Shown here: positions 24,930 through 32,578 of the stretch, in pieces
Position numbering within the stretch: position 1 is the first letter of the stretch
Layout of the letters: every line of letters begins with the position of its first letter
NCBI GenBank assembly: GCA_019873645.1
Contig: JAIOAX010000023.1
Location: 1 to 64,000, forward strand
Origin: Chloroflexota bacterium
GTDB taxonomy: Bacteria; Chloroflexota; Anaerolineae; B4-G1; SLSP01
DNA length: 64,000 nt
Direction: 5' to 3'
Program-made: the position numbers and the translations under genes
Notes under the pieces: generated by a model
The model's input: only the letters and a program-made list of their open reading frames with translations
The model's database searches: none
Told to the model about the DNA's origin: nothing

Positions 24930-25166
24930 CTATGACGCGCGCAACCAGCCGATGACCTCTTCTTTGCTTGGCAAGCGGCCCGAGCACTTCACCGCGCCGT
25001 TCACCACTAACGCCGGCGTGCTGGCAATGGGATAGCTCATAATCTCGTTGACGTCGGTGATTTTGACGAACGTCGCATTGACGCCAGCTTCGCTTGCCGC
25101 TTCACGTGCAATCTGTTCCAACCGCTTGCACTTAGGACATCCTGTACCTAGAATTTTGACTTCCAT
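24930..25166 (-). CDS. Small thioredoxin-like CxxC protein (redox-active disulfide type)
   Basis: A 78-residue glutaredoxin/thioredoxin-fold protein with CPKC at residues 10-13, the cis-Pro motif STPALVVNG and a KCSG segment. This family of small CxxC proteins is often encoded beside DUF318/ArsP permeases, as here. It probably reduces or hands over a thiol-bound metalloid to the permease. AAGGAGG lies 5 bp before the ATG. Confidence 0.87.
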   Translation of the reverse strand: MEVKILGTGCPKCKRLEQIAREAASEAGVNATFVKITDVNEIMSYPIASTPALVVNGAVKCSGRLPSKEEVIGWLRAS

Positions 25167-25203
25167 GACTGCCTCCTTAGAATGGTTATAGCTTTCAGCT
25201 TTC

Positions 25204-25246
25204 AGCTATCAGCCAGAGAGCAATCACTTGCTGACGGCTGATAGCT
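25204..25246. repeat. Inverted repeat of the 'agctatcagcc' family
   Basis: AGCTATCAGCC (25204-25214) and GGCTGATAGCT (25236-25246) form a perfect 11-bp stem in the 89-bp gap between two operon genes. It is related to the tandem array at 45786-45877. Confidence 0.5.
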
Positions 25247-25255
25247 GACAGCTTA

Positions 25256-25543
25256 TCAACACAAATCGCTCAGTAATACAAAATGCGTGTTATCTTCCAA
25301 TGGGCCAATCGCCGTATCCAGATCCTGGATCGTTTGCGTTCCTCCTACGTTGATAAGAAAGTCGCCGACCAAACTGCGCCGGTCTTTGGCGATGACGTCG
25401 CCCACCAGCGCCGGCGCGGCCTGCGCCAGGGCAAAGACGACATCGCGCCAGGTAGCGTTATCCGCCACGGTGGCTTTGATCTCGCGCTGCCGCGCGATCA
25501 TGTACACGATACCACCGGTTTCAAGAATGAAGGTTTTACTCAT
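25256..25543 (-). CDS. MoaD/ThiS-like beta-grasp protein lacking the C-terminal Gly-Gly
   Basis: 95 residues. Pattern features of the MoaD fold are VVFALAQAAPALVGDV, FLINVGGTQTIQDLDTAIGPLEDNTHFVLL, which resembles MoaD's '...N....L.G.D T.L.DGD.V.ll'. The tail ends SDLC rather than Gly-Gly, so it could not be thiocarboxylated like MoaD or ThiS; the terminal Cys is notable. It is encoded between the thioredoxin-like gene and the permease. Its function is unknown. Confidence 0.65.
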   Translation of the reverse strand: MSKTFILETGGIVYMIARQREIKATVADNATWRDVVFALAQAAPALVGDVIAKDRRSLVGDFLINVGGTQTIQDLDTAIGPLEDNTHFVLLSDLC

Positions 25544-25574
25544 CGCACCTGCCTCCTGTGAATTTTAACGCTTC

Positions 25575-25645
25575 TATCAGCAGATTGAGCAGATTAAGCA
25601 GATTAAGCAGATTTTTATCTGTTTATAGCAACAATCTGCTCAATT
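25575..25645. repeat. 'cagattaagcag' short-unit repeat
   Basis: Reiterated agcagattgagcagattaagcagatt followed by a partial complement (aatctgctcaattt). The same unit recurs at 12985-13015 (inverted) and 59830-59862. It lies in the gap between the MoaD-like gene and the permease. It is non-coding. Confidence 0.55.
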
Positions 25646-25652
25646 TGCGAAA

Positions 25653-27056
25653 TTAACCGGAAACCCAACCGAAAATCAGACCGGAGAGCGTGCTGAACAC
25701 GGCCACCATGCCGACATAGACCCACGTCTTCTTCTTGCCGATGATAGATTGGGTGATGAGAATGGATTGCAGGCTCAACTCCGGGTCGGCGAGCAGGTAG
25801 GCCAGCAGCGGGCCGCGCTGCATCCCCAACGAGAGGAACGTTTGCGCGATAGGCACTTCCACCAGCGTGGGGAAGTACATGAAGACGCCGAAAAGCACGC
25901 CCGCCAGGTTAGCCAATACGGTGTTGCGCCCGGCCAGGGTCGTGATCCAGGTGGCGGGAATGAGCACGCGCGCCGCCCCCGCGACGAAGACCCCCACCAA
26001 CAGCAGGGGCATAATCTGCTTCACGAAGCGCCACATCTCCCACAACCATTCCTGGATTTCGTAGGCTTCAAACTTCTTGACCGCCATCCACCACACCCCG
26101 GCCAACAGCACAATTTCGGCCAGCAGCTTGCCGGTCACGCCGATCGTCATGCCTGTACTTGCCACTTTGACGCTGAACGAGGCTACCAGCAAGGTCATGG
26201 TGATGAGGCCCAGCGCCGCGAACGTCCACTTGTTGAAGCCTTCATCCACGTGATCCAGGCCTTTCCAGGCCGTCACGCTAATGGTGATCAACAGGCCGAT
26301 GAGCAGCACCCCCTGCACGCTCACGCCCTCGATGCCCAGCGCAGGATTCGGCGGGACGAGGCTGTTCAGCCAGGTTTGCAGCGCGTAACTCCAATGTACA
26401 GGAGTTGACACGTCACCCGCCGCCAACGCCGCATCGGAGCGCAGCTCGAAAGCCAAATAGCTATTCGTGAGCAGTCCCACCTGCAATGTCCCGGCAATGA
26501 GGATGCCGAGTAACAGCGCGAAGAAGACCCACGTGCGCGCCGGCACCACTGCGCTCTGTGCGAAGGCATCCTGCTGGTTCGTCTCGGCATCATGCGCCGC
26601 ATCCGACTTGCGGAAGAACCACGCCATCAGCAAGCCGATGCCAACGCCAAAGGCAATCGAGAGGGTAATGCGCGCGATAGCAATATCCATCCCCACGGCG
26701 ACACCGGTGAGCGAAATGGCCAGGATGTTGATTGCCGGCCCCACAAAGAGAAATGTAATCGCCGGACCAAGTCCCGCGCCCTTCTTGTAGATGCTGGCGA
26801 ACAGCGGCATGATCGTGCAGGAACAAACCGCCAGCACGAAACCGCCGACCGCCGCCGCCGGATACGAAATCCACTTGGGGGTGTTGCGGCCCAGGTATTT
26901 GGTGATGGCCTCTTTCGGGAACAAGGCGGCCAACGCGCCGGCGATGAGAAATGCCGGCAACAGGCAAAGCAGCACATGCGCGGCCAGATACGCCGCCAGG
27001 CTGCCCAATCCGGTTTGCACAAGATTGCCGAGATATTGCAAGATCATTACCCCCAT
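25653..27056 (-). CDS. ArsP/DUF318-type permease
   Basis: A 467-residue membrane protein with about ten transmembrane helices in two similar halves. The first half carries GGFVLAVCSCTIMPLFASIYKKGAGLGPAI, with the CSCT signature of the ArsP/UPF0718 family. The second half has GVLFGVFMYFPTLVEVPIAQTFLSLGM. ArsP proteins export trivalent organoarsenicals, and close relatives may carry other metalloids. GAGGAG lies 5 bp upstream of the ATG. It is the first gene of a four-gene operon with the MoaD-like, thioredoxin-like and ferredoxin-like genes. An ArsR-type gene follows beyond a MITE. Confidence 0.85.
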   Translation of the reverse strand: MGVMILQYLGNLVQTGLGSLAAYLAAHVLLCLLPAFLIAGALAALFPKEAITKYLGRNTPKWISYPAAAVGGFVLAVCSCTIMPLFASIYKKGAGLGPAITFLFVGPAINILAISLTGVAVGMDIAIARITLSIAFGVGIGLLMAWFFRKSDAAHDAETNQQDAFAQSAVVPARTWVFFALLLGILIAGTLQVGLLTNSYLAFELRSDAALAAGDVSTPVHWSYALQTWLNSLVPPNPALGIEGVSVQGVLLIGLLITISVTAWKGLDHVDEGFNKWTFAALGLITMTLLVASFSVKVASTGMTIGVTGKLLAEIVLLAGVWWMAVKKFEAYEIQEWLWEMWRFVKQIMPLLLVGVFVAGAARVLIPATWITTLAGRNTVLANLAGVLFGVFMYFPTLVEVPIAQTFLSLGMQRGPLLAYLLADPELSLQSILITQSIIGKKKTWVYVGMVAVFSTLSGLIFGWVSG

Positions 27057-27080
27057 GTCTCCTCTTTTTTATCCAACCCT

Positions 27081-27156
27081 GACTCTCCTGAGAGAAGTCC
27101 AATTCACCGCAGAGACGCAAAGAATGCAGAGAAAAATTCGAGTTTAAATCAATAAA
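27081..27156. repeat. MITE-like repeat, left half only
   Basis: The first ~76 bp of the element (GACTCTCCTGAGAGAAGTC to AAATCAATAAA) are present just upstream of the permease start. The right half is missing, so this is a truncated copy. If the permease promoter lies here, the element may form part of it. Confidence 0.65.
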
Positions 27157-27533
27157 AAGACGGATTTACATCTGCCAATTCATCATATTCAGTAAAACGA
27201 ATATATAATACCAGGTATCCGATAATTTGTCAAGCGGTGTCAATTTACGGGGGGCATTTCAGGACGAGGGCGACTTTTACCGCGGCCAACATACTCCAGC
27301 GAAGCATCGTGAAGTATGAAAGTGCAGTACCCTACGGTCAGCAAACCTGCCAGGTCTCAGAAGACCTGGCAGGTTTATAGTGTTCAACGATCGGTCAAAC
27401 CACTTGCTCTCTAGCAAGATGCAACCATAATAACGCTATCGTGGTTAAGCTTAAGCGATTGCTGCTATGAAAGATGGGGCATCGTTCCTACCCCAAAACA
27501 TAGCGGCGTAGGTTGTTCACGGACAGGAATGAG
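27157..27533. other. Intergenic region between divergent genes, with one perfect hairpin
   Basis: No ORF is supported. At 27343-27376 there is a perfect 15-bp stem (AAACCTGCCAGGTCT and its complement) with a CAGA tetraloop, followed by no T run. This resembles a dispersed palindrome rather than a terminator. The rest (27157-27342, 27377-27533) shows only AT-rich DNA near the permease side and no clear promoter. Confidence 0.55.
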
Positions 27534-28253
27534 ATGACAAAACACACACCTTACTATGAACTGCGTGATGCACTTCAAGGACCCGGCTGCGCGATCTGCC
27601 GCCTGGCGCACAAGGCTGTGGCGCGTTACCTTGATAGCCTGGTGTACGAAAACGCCAACGATTATCGCGTGCGCGCAGATGCCAAAGCCGCACGGGGATT
27701 CTGCAACCTGCACGCCTGGCAGCTCCGCGACCTGCATGGGGCGGCGCTCGATGTGGCGATCCTGAGTAACGATGTGTTGACCGAGTGGGAACGGGCATTG
27801 GCAGATTTTACCCCCCAGGCTACGCCGTCATTCCTCGACCGTGTGCGTGTGTTCCTCGGCCTACCGGGGGGGCAGAAGGATGTGACGGCGCTCATCAAGA
27901 CTCTGACGCCCCAACGCACCTGCCTGGCATGCAGGGTGCGGGAAACCACCGAACATACCTATATCCACGAATGGCTGACGCATATCACCGATCCCGAACT
28001 CCAGGCGGCTTTCGTGGCCGCCGGAGGGCTGTGTCTGCCGCACTTTCGGCAAACCTTGAGTTACACCAACACACCGGAACAGGCAGAACAACTGGTCGAA
28101 CTCCAACGGCAGGCTTTGACGCCACTGCTGACCGAACTGCGCGAATTCATCCGTAAGCACGATTACCGTTTTGAGACAGAGCGCACCGCCTCCGAAGGGG
28201 AATCCTGGATCAAGGCACTGGCGTTGATCTCCGGGCAGCGCGAGACACGTTGA
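27534..28253 (+). CDS. DUF6062-like Cys-rich protein
   Basis: 239 residues. Pattern: a pair of CxxC-type motifs, GPGCAICRLAH near the N-terminus and RTCLACRVRE in the middle, each followed by a conserved cysteine-histidine segment (GFCNLHAWQL; GLCLPHFRQTL). This duplicated CxxC...C.xH arrangement suggests two similar metal-binding or redox units, as in the family I associate with DUF6062. Its function is unknown. Start at MTKHTPYYEL, with a GGA site about 9 bp upstream. It is followed after 29 bp by the GH116-like gene and is probably in the same operon. Confidence 0.7.
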   Translation: MTKHTPYYELRDALQGPGCAICRLAHKAVARYLDSLVYENANDYRVRADAKAARGFCNLHAWQLRDLHGAALDVAILSNDVLTEWERALADFTPQATPSFLDRVRVFLGLPGGQKDVTALIKTLTPQRTCLACRVRETTEHTYIHEWLTHITDPELQAAFVAAGGLCLPHFRQTLSYTNTPEQAEQLVELQRQALTPLLTELREFIRKHDYRFETERTASEGESWIKALALISGQRETR

Positions 28254-28282
28254 ATGAACAACTCCATAACGAGGTGCTAACC

Positions 28283-30751
28283 ATGGCCAAAAGACCTTAC
28301 AATACCCCGTATACTGGCGAATATCTTAACCATGTAGCTTTTCCCCTGGGCGGCATCGGCGCGGGAATGATCTGCCTGGAGGGTACCGGCGCGCTCTCGC
28401 ACGTCTCACTGCGCGGGCAGGCCGATGTCTTCAATGCGCCGTTGATGTTCGCAGCCTTATCTCTGAAGTCGCCTGGGGCATCCTCGCGCGTGGCCCGCGT
28501 GCTCGAAGGCCCCGTGCCGATGTGGAAAGTCTTCGGGACGCCGGGCGCCGGCAACGGCCTGGGCGGCACAAGTTACGGTCTACCCCGCTTTGCCGAAGCC
28601 ATGTTTGCGGCGCGTTTCCCCTTCGGGATGGTCACATTGCGCGATCCCCAAATCCCATTGGAAGTGACGCTTACCGGCTGGAGTCCTTTCACGCCGGGGG
28701 ATGCAGATCGTTCAAGCCTGCCCGTCGCGGCGCTCGAATATCGGTTCGTCAATCCCACGGCGGAGCCGCTTGAGGCCGTCTTCTCGTTCCATGCGCACAA
28801 CTTTATGGCGTCCAACGTCCATAGCGGTGCGGTGTTGACGACGTCGGGCGGTTTTATCCTCACATGTCCCGAAGAACACGCGGCTTTCAGCGCCACAGTG
28901 GACGACGCCGATGTAGCTATCAACTGCGCCTGGTTCCGGGGCGGCTGGTTCGACGCGCTCACTGTGGTTTGGAAGACTATCGCCGAGGGCCTGCTGCCGT
29001 CCGCCGCGCCGTTGACTGCAGGCGCGCCCAGTCCCGGCGGTAGCCTGTACGTCCCGCTGCACTTGGAGCCGGGCGAAGCGCGTACCATCCGCCTGCGCCT
29101 GGCATGGTATGCGCCGCAGACCGATCTCCGCGTCGGCAAAGACCCGGTATGCGAAGATAGCAGTGGATGCGCCTGTCGGCCGGCGACTCATGTCCCCTGG
29201 TACGGCGGGGTCTTCTCCGATATTGACGCCGTCAATGCTTACTGGCGCGCGCACTACGACGACTTACGCGCATGCACGGCGGCCTTCACCGACTGTTTCT
29301 ATGATACCACGTTGCCGCCGGAGGTCGTTGAGGCCGTCGCGGCCAACCTCACCATCCTCAAATCTCCGACGGTGCAACGTCAAACCGATGGACGTTTGTG
29401 GTGTTGGGAGGGCTGTCACGACAAAGGCGGCTGTTGCCACGGCTCATGTACGCACGTCTGGAATTACGCCCAGGCCATCCCCCATTTGTTCCCCGACCTG
29501 GAGCGTTCCTTGCGCTACACCGAGTTCTTCGTCAATCAGGACGAACGCGGGCATCAGAACTTCCGCGCTAACCTGCCCATCCGTCCGCCGGCGCACGATT
29601 TCCACGCCGCCGCCGACGGGCAGCTCGGCGGCGTGCTCAAAGTTTACCGCGAATGGCGCATCAGCGGCGACAGCGCATGGCTGCGCGAGTTCTGGCCCAA
29701 GGTCAAACAGAGCCTGGATTATTGTGTCGAGACGTGGGACCCTGACCACACCGGCATGGTGGTGGAGCCGCACCACAACACGTATGATATTGAATTTTAC
29801 GGTGCGGATGGAATGTGTACGTCGTTCTATCTGGGTGCGCTCAAAGCCGCTACCTTGATGGCCGCGGCGCTGGGTGAAGAAGTCCCTCTGTATGCAGAAC
29901 TGCTGGAAAAAGGCATCGCGGCGATGGAGTCGGCCCTGTGGAACGGCGAGTATTTCATCCAGAAGGTTCAATGGCAAGGGCTGCGTGCCGGCGACCCTAC
30001 CCAGGCGATGGCATGGAACGTCAACTATTCGCCGGAGGCGATTGCTCTGCTACACCAGGAAGGCCCCAAATATCAGTACGGCAACGGCTGTCTGGCCGAC
30101 GGCGTGCTCGGCGCGTGGCTGGCGGCGCTGGCCGGCGTCCCCGATTTTCTTGACGCCGCTAAAGTGCGTCGGCATCTGCTGGCAGTCTACAGGCACAACC
30201 TCAAACACGACCTTTCCGGGCATGCCAACCCCCAACGTCCGGCCTACGCCCTGGGCAAAGAAGGCGGGTTACTGCTCTGCACCTGGCCTTGCGGCGACGC
30301 GCCGACGCTGCCTTTCGTCTACAGTAACGAAGTATGGACCGGCATTGAGTATCAGGTGGCGTCGCATCTGATGCTGCTCGGAGAAGTTGAAGCGGGGCTG
30401 GAAATCGTGCGCACCGCGCGCGATCGCTACGATGGCCGGGTGCGCAATCCCTTCGATGAGTACGAGTGCGGCCACTGGTACGCCCGCGCCCTGGCGTCCT
30501 ATGGCCTGCTGCAAGGGCTAACCGGCATCCGCTACGATGCGGTGGAAAAAACGTTGTATATCCACCCCCGTATCCCCGGCGACTTCCGCGCTTTCCTCAG
30601 CACGGCGACCGGCTACGGCACGGTTGGGGTGCGGGACGGCGAGCCGTTTGTGGAGATCAAACGGGGCACCCTGCCTGTGGAGACAATGGTGTATGTCCCC
30701 TGCAACGCCACTGCGGCGCGCTCACGGATGTGCCATTCGCGGGCTGAATGA
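28283..30751 (+). CDS. GH116-family beta-glucosidase (GBA2-like)
   Basis: A 822-residue protein. The N-terminal beta-sandwich domain begins with YNTPYTGEYLNHVAFPLGGIGAGMICLEGTG, the signature of GBA2/bile-acid-glucosidase-like enzymes. The C-terminal (alpha/alpha)6 domain contains VEPHHNTYDIEFYGADGMCTSFYLGAL and YSNEVWTGIEYQVASHLM, matching GH116 catalytic-domain patterns. No signal peptide, so it is cytoplasmic. It probably removes beta-linked glucose, xylose or GlcNAc from small glycosides. Start at MAKRPYN, with GAGGTG 8 bp upstream; a TTG 11 codons earlier overlaps the previous stop. Confidence 0.87.
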   Translation: MAKRPYNTPYTGEYLNHVAFPLGGIGAGMICLEGTGALSHVSLRGQADVFNAPLMFAALSLKSPGASSRVARVLEGPVPMWKVFGTPGAGNGLGGTSYGLPRFAEAMFAARFPFGMVTLRDPQIPLEVTLTGWSPFTPGDADRSSLPVAALEYRFVNPTAEPLEAVFSFHAHNFMASNVHSGAVLTTSGGFILTCPEEHAAFSATVDDADVAINCAWFRGGWFDALTVVWKTIAEGLLPSAAPLTAGAPSPGGSLYVPLHLEPGEARTIRLRLAWYAPQTDLRVGKDPVCEDSSGCACRPATHVPWYGGVFSDIDAVNAYWRAHYDDLRACTAAFTDCFYDTTLPPEVVEAVAANLTILKSPTVQRQTDGRLWCWEGCHDKGGCCHGSCTHVWNYAQAIPHLFPDLERSLRYTEFFVNQDERGHQNFRANLPIRPPAHDFHAAADGQLGGVLKVYREWRISGDSAWLREFWPKVKQSLDYCVETWDPDHTGMVVEPHHNTYDIEFYGADGMCTSFYLGALKAATLMAAALGEEVPLYAELLEKGIAAMESALWNGEYFIQKVQWQGLRAGDPTQAMAWNVNYSPEAIALLHQEGPKYQYGNGCLADGVLGAWLAALAGVPDFLDAAKVRRHLLAVYRHNLKHDLSGHANPQRPAYALGKEGGLLLCTWPCGDAPTLPFVYSNEVWTGIEYQVASHLMLLGEVEAGLEIVRTARDRYDGRVRNPFDEYECGHWYARALASYGLLQGLTGIRYDAVEKTLYIHPRIPGDFRAFLSTATGYGTVGVRDGEPFVEIKRGTLPVETMVYVPCNATAARSRMCHSRAE

Positions 30752-30835
30752 CGCAGCGTTTCCTCCAACACTGTATCAAATGGGGTCACACCTCGGCCCA
30801 TAATCGGCGCCAGGTCAGCACATCTATTTCCACTT

Positions 30836-32344
30836 TCACTGCCGGTTTTGGCAAGGCAGGACCTGAAAAGCCTTCCCGTCTTGATGGCATAGCAATTGCA
30901 CAGTCTGGCGTGCAGAATGAACCGCTATCGGAACGCCGCCTCCGGGTTCAAGCCACTGCCCGGCCATGTAGAAGTTTTTCAAGCCGGGCAGCGTTTTCTT
31001 TACATATCCGCCCAGGCGTTCCGGCGTCATCGCCCATCCGATGGCGGCGCCTTGATAACAACGGGCATAACGCCAAAACGTATAAGGCGAGGCGACATCG
31101 GTAACTTCCACGTGAGCCGTCAGCCCCGGTAAGTACGCCTCCAGACGTTCCAGAACCTCTGCTGCCGCACGTTGTTTTTCTGCCTCGTAACGCGGGCGAT
31201 CTTCGTACAGCGTAGCCCAGTAGTTGAAATCCCTTGAAAAAAGCAATCCCTGAATCAATGACTTACCAGGAGGCGTTAACGTAGGATCGTAGGTAAACGT
31301 TCTGAACCACATCTGCGGGAACGTCTCCGGCCCGACGATGATGGGTCGCCGAAAAGCCACAATGTTCTCGAATGAGCCGGGGGGAAATTGCCGATCAACT
31401 CCAAAGCTAACCATCAACATTCTAGGCGTCAGTTCCCAGGTTGTATACTGGCGACGAATCCTGGCATTGACATAGCGGCCCTCAAGCATTGAAAAGATCG
31501 TGCTGTAGCCGTCTGCCGCCGAGATCACGACATCGGCGTAGTGCTCGGTACCGTCGGCCAACCGTATTCCCACGGCCTGGTCATTTTTGACCAGAATCTT
31601 CTCAACAGTTGCACCACAAGTCACCTCTCCCCCCAGTGCGCGGTAATATTTCTCAATGGCACGCGGTAGAAGATGAGAGCCTCCCCGCACCAGCGATAAT
31701 TCCCCCAAGCGCAGATGATTGAGAATCATAAACGTCCCGGCAATGGGTGTCTCTGGAACAAAGATATTGGGGATGGCCCAGCGCAGAAAAGGGTGTTTCA
31801 TACGCAGCGCAAAATCGGCTGTGGAAACGTTGTCAAAGGTGACATACTTGAGCAAACGGCGCATGCTCCAAAGCAACTGCAGATAATCTCTCACTCCCAT
31901 CAGCTCGCGCGGCTTGGCCTGCACATGACAAAAGCCTTCTGCGCGCTGAACACCGGCAAATAACTCGGCAATACGCGCGCGGTCCTGGGGAGAAATAGCC
32001 AACATATCCGCTTTCAAACGCTCCAGATCGGTGGTCACATCCAAGCTCATGCCAGTGGACTCATCTAGCAAATGCAGGTAATGGTCAATATAAATCAGCG
32101 GATTTCCCTCCGCGAAGACCCCCACCTCGCGGAACAGCTCGTAAAACCACGATCCGGGTTGGGTACCGAGCAACCAGTGAATACACCCATCAATTGTGTA
32201 GCCATGTCGCTGCCAGGCAGTACACACTCCGCCAGTACGGGTATGTTGCTCAAAAATGTGTGTATGGTAGCCGTTCATCTGGGCGTAACAACCAACAGAC
32301 AGACCGGCCACGCCTGCACCGATAATCAAGACCGATTTGCTCAT
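30836..32344 (-). CDS. FAD-dependent CrtI/phytoene-desaturase-like oxidoreductase
   Basis: 502 residues. The N-terminal dinucleotide fold VLIIGAGVAGLSVGCYAQMNGY, FEQHTRTGGVCTAW and IDGCIHWLLG match the CrtI/retinol-saturase branch of amine-oxidase-like flavoproteins. The C-terminal FAD motif YMAGQWLEPGGGVPIAVHSARQTV agrees. It could desaturate carotenoids, saturate retinoids or act on other polyenes. No other carotenoid gene is in the window. It is transcribed divergently from the STAND ATPase gene, from its own promoter. Confidence 0.85.
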   Translation of the reverse strand: MSKSVLIIGAGVAGLSVGCYAQMNGYHTHIFEQHTRTGGVCTAWQRHGYTIDGCIHWLLGTQPGSWFYELFREVGVFAEGNPLIYIDHYLHLLDESTGMSLDVTTDLERLKADMLAISPQDRARIAELFAGVQRAEGFCHVQAKPRELMGVRDYLQLLWSMRRLLKYVTFDNVSTADFALRMKHPFLRWAIPNIFVPETPIAGTFMILNHLRLGELSLVRGGSHLLPRAIEKYYRALGGEVTCGATVEKILVKNDQAVGIRLADGTEHYADVVISAADGYSTIFSMLEGRYVNARIRRQYTTWELTPRMLMVSFGVDRQFPPGSFENIVAFRRPIIVGPETFPQMWFRTFTYDPTLTPPGKSLIQGLLFSRDFNYWATLYEDRPRYEAEKQRAAAEVLERLEAYLPGLTAHVEVTDVASPYTFWRYARCYQGAAIGWAMTPERLGGYVKKTLPGLKNFYMAGQWLEPGGGVPIAVHSARQTVQLLCHQDGKAFQVLPCQNRQ

Positions 32345-32377
32345 CCCATGCTCCTTAAAGCTTACAGGACTTGTAAG

Positions 32378-32406
32378 ATTGTAGCACGTTTTTCGCTCAC
32401 TTACAA
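32378..32406 (-). promoter_or_regulatory. Candidate promoter of the CrtI-like gene
   Basis: On the minus strand TTGTAA (32406-32401), a 17-bp spacer and TACAAT (32383-32378), 34 bp before the ATG. Confidence 0.5.
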
Positions 32407-32428
32407 TACCAAAGTATCCATCTTGAGG

Positions 32429-32457
32429 TTGAATCAGTTTTATTTATATGCTATACT
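32429..32457 (+). promoter_or_regulatory. Candidate promoter of the STAND ATPase / protease pair
   Basis: TTGAAT (32429-32434), exact 17-bp spacer, TATACT (32452-32457), with an AT-rich upstream flank. It lies about 120 bp upstream of the chosen ATG at 32579 and back-to-back with the CrtI-like gene promoter. Confidence 0.55.
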
Positions 32458-32578
32458 TATATGCAGATGCAAGATGTTCTCCCTATCGGCTGCCCATTTT
32501 TACACTCAGGCTTCATCCCAGATTACGGCATCGGTTGTCCCTAGAGAAATAGGCAAGACTCCATCTTGGAGGCTAAAA

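Noticed and set aside
27343..27376. Rho-independent terminator
   Set aside because: The perfect stem lacks a T run on either side and lies upstream of, not after, genes.
32072..32578. N-terminal extension of the STAND ATPase frame
   Set aside because: It overlaps the divergent CrtI-like gene and both promoters; the ATG at 32579 has a good GGAGG site.
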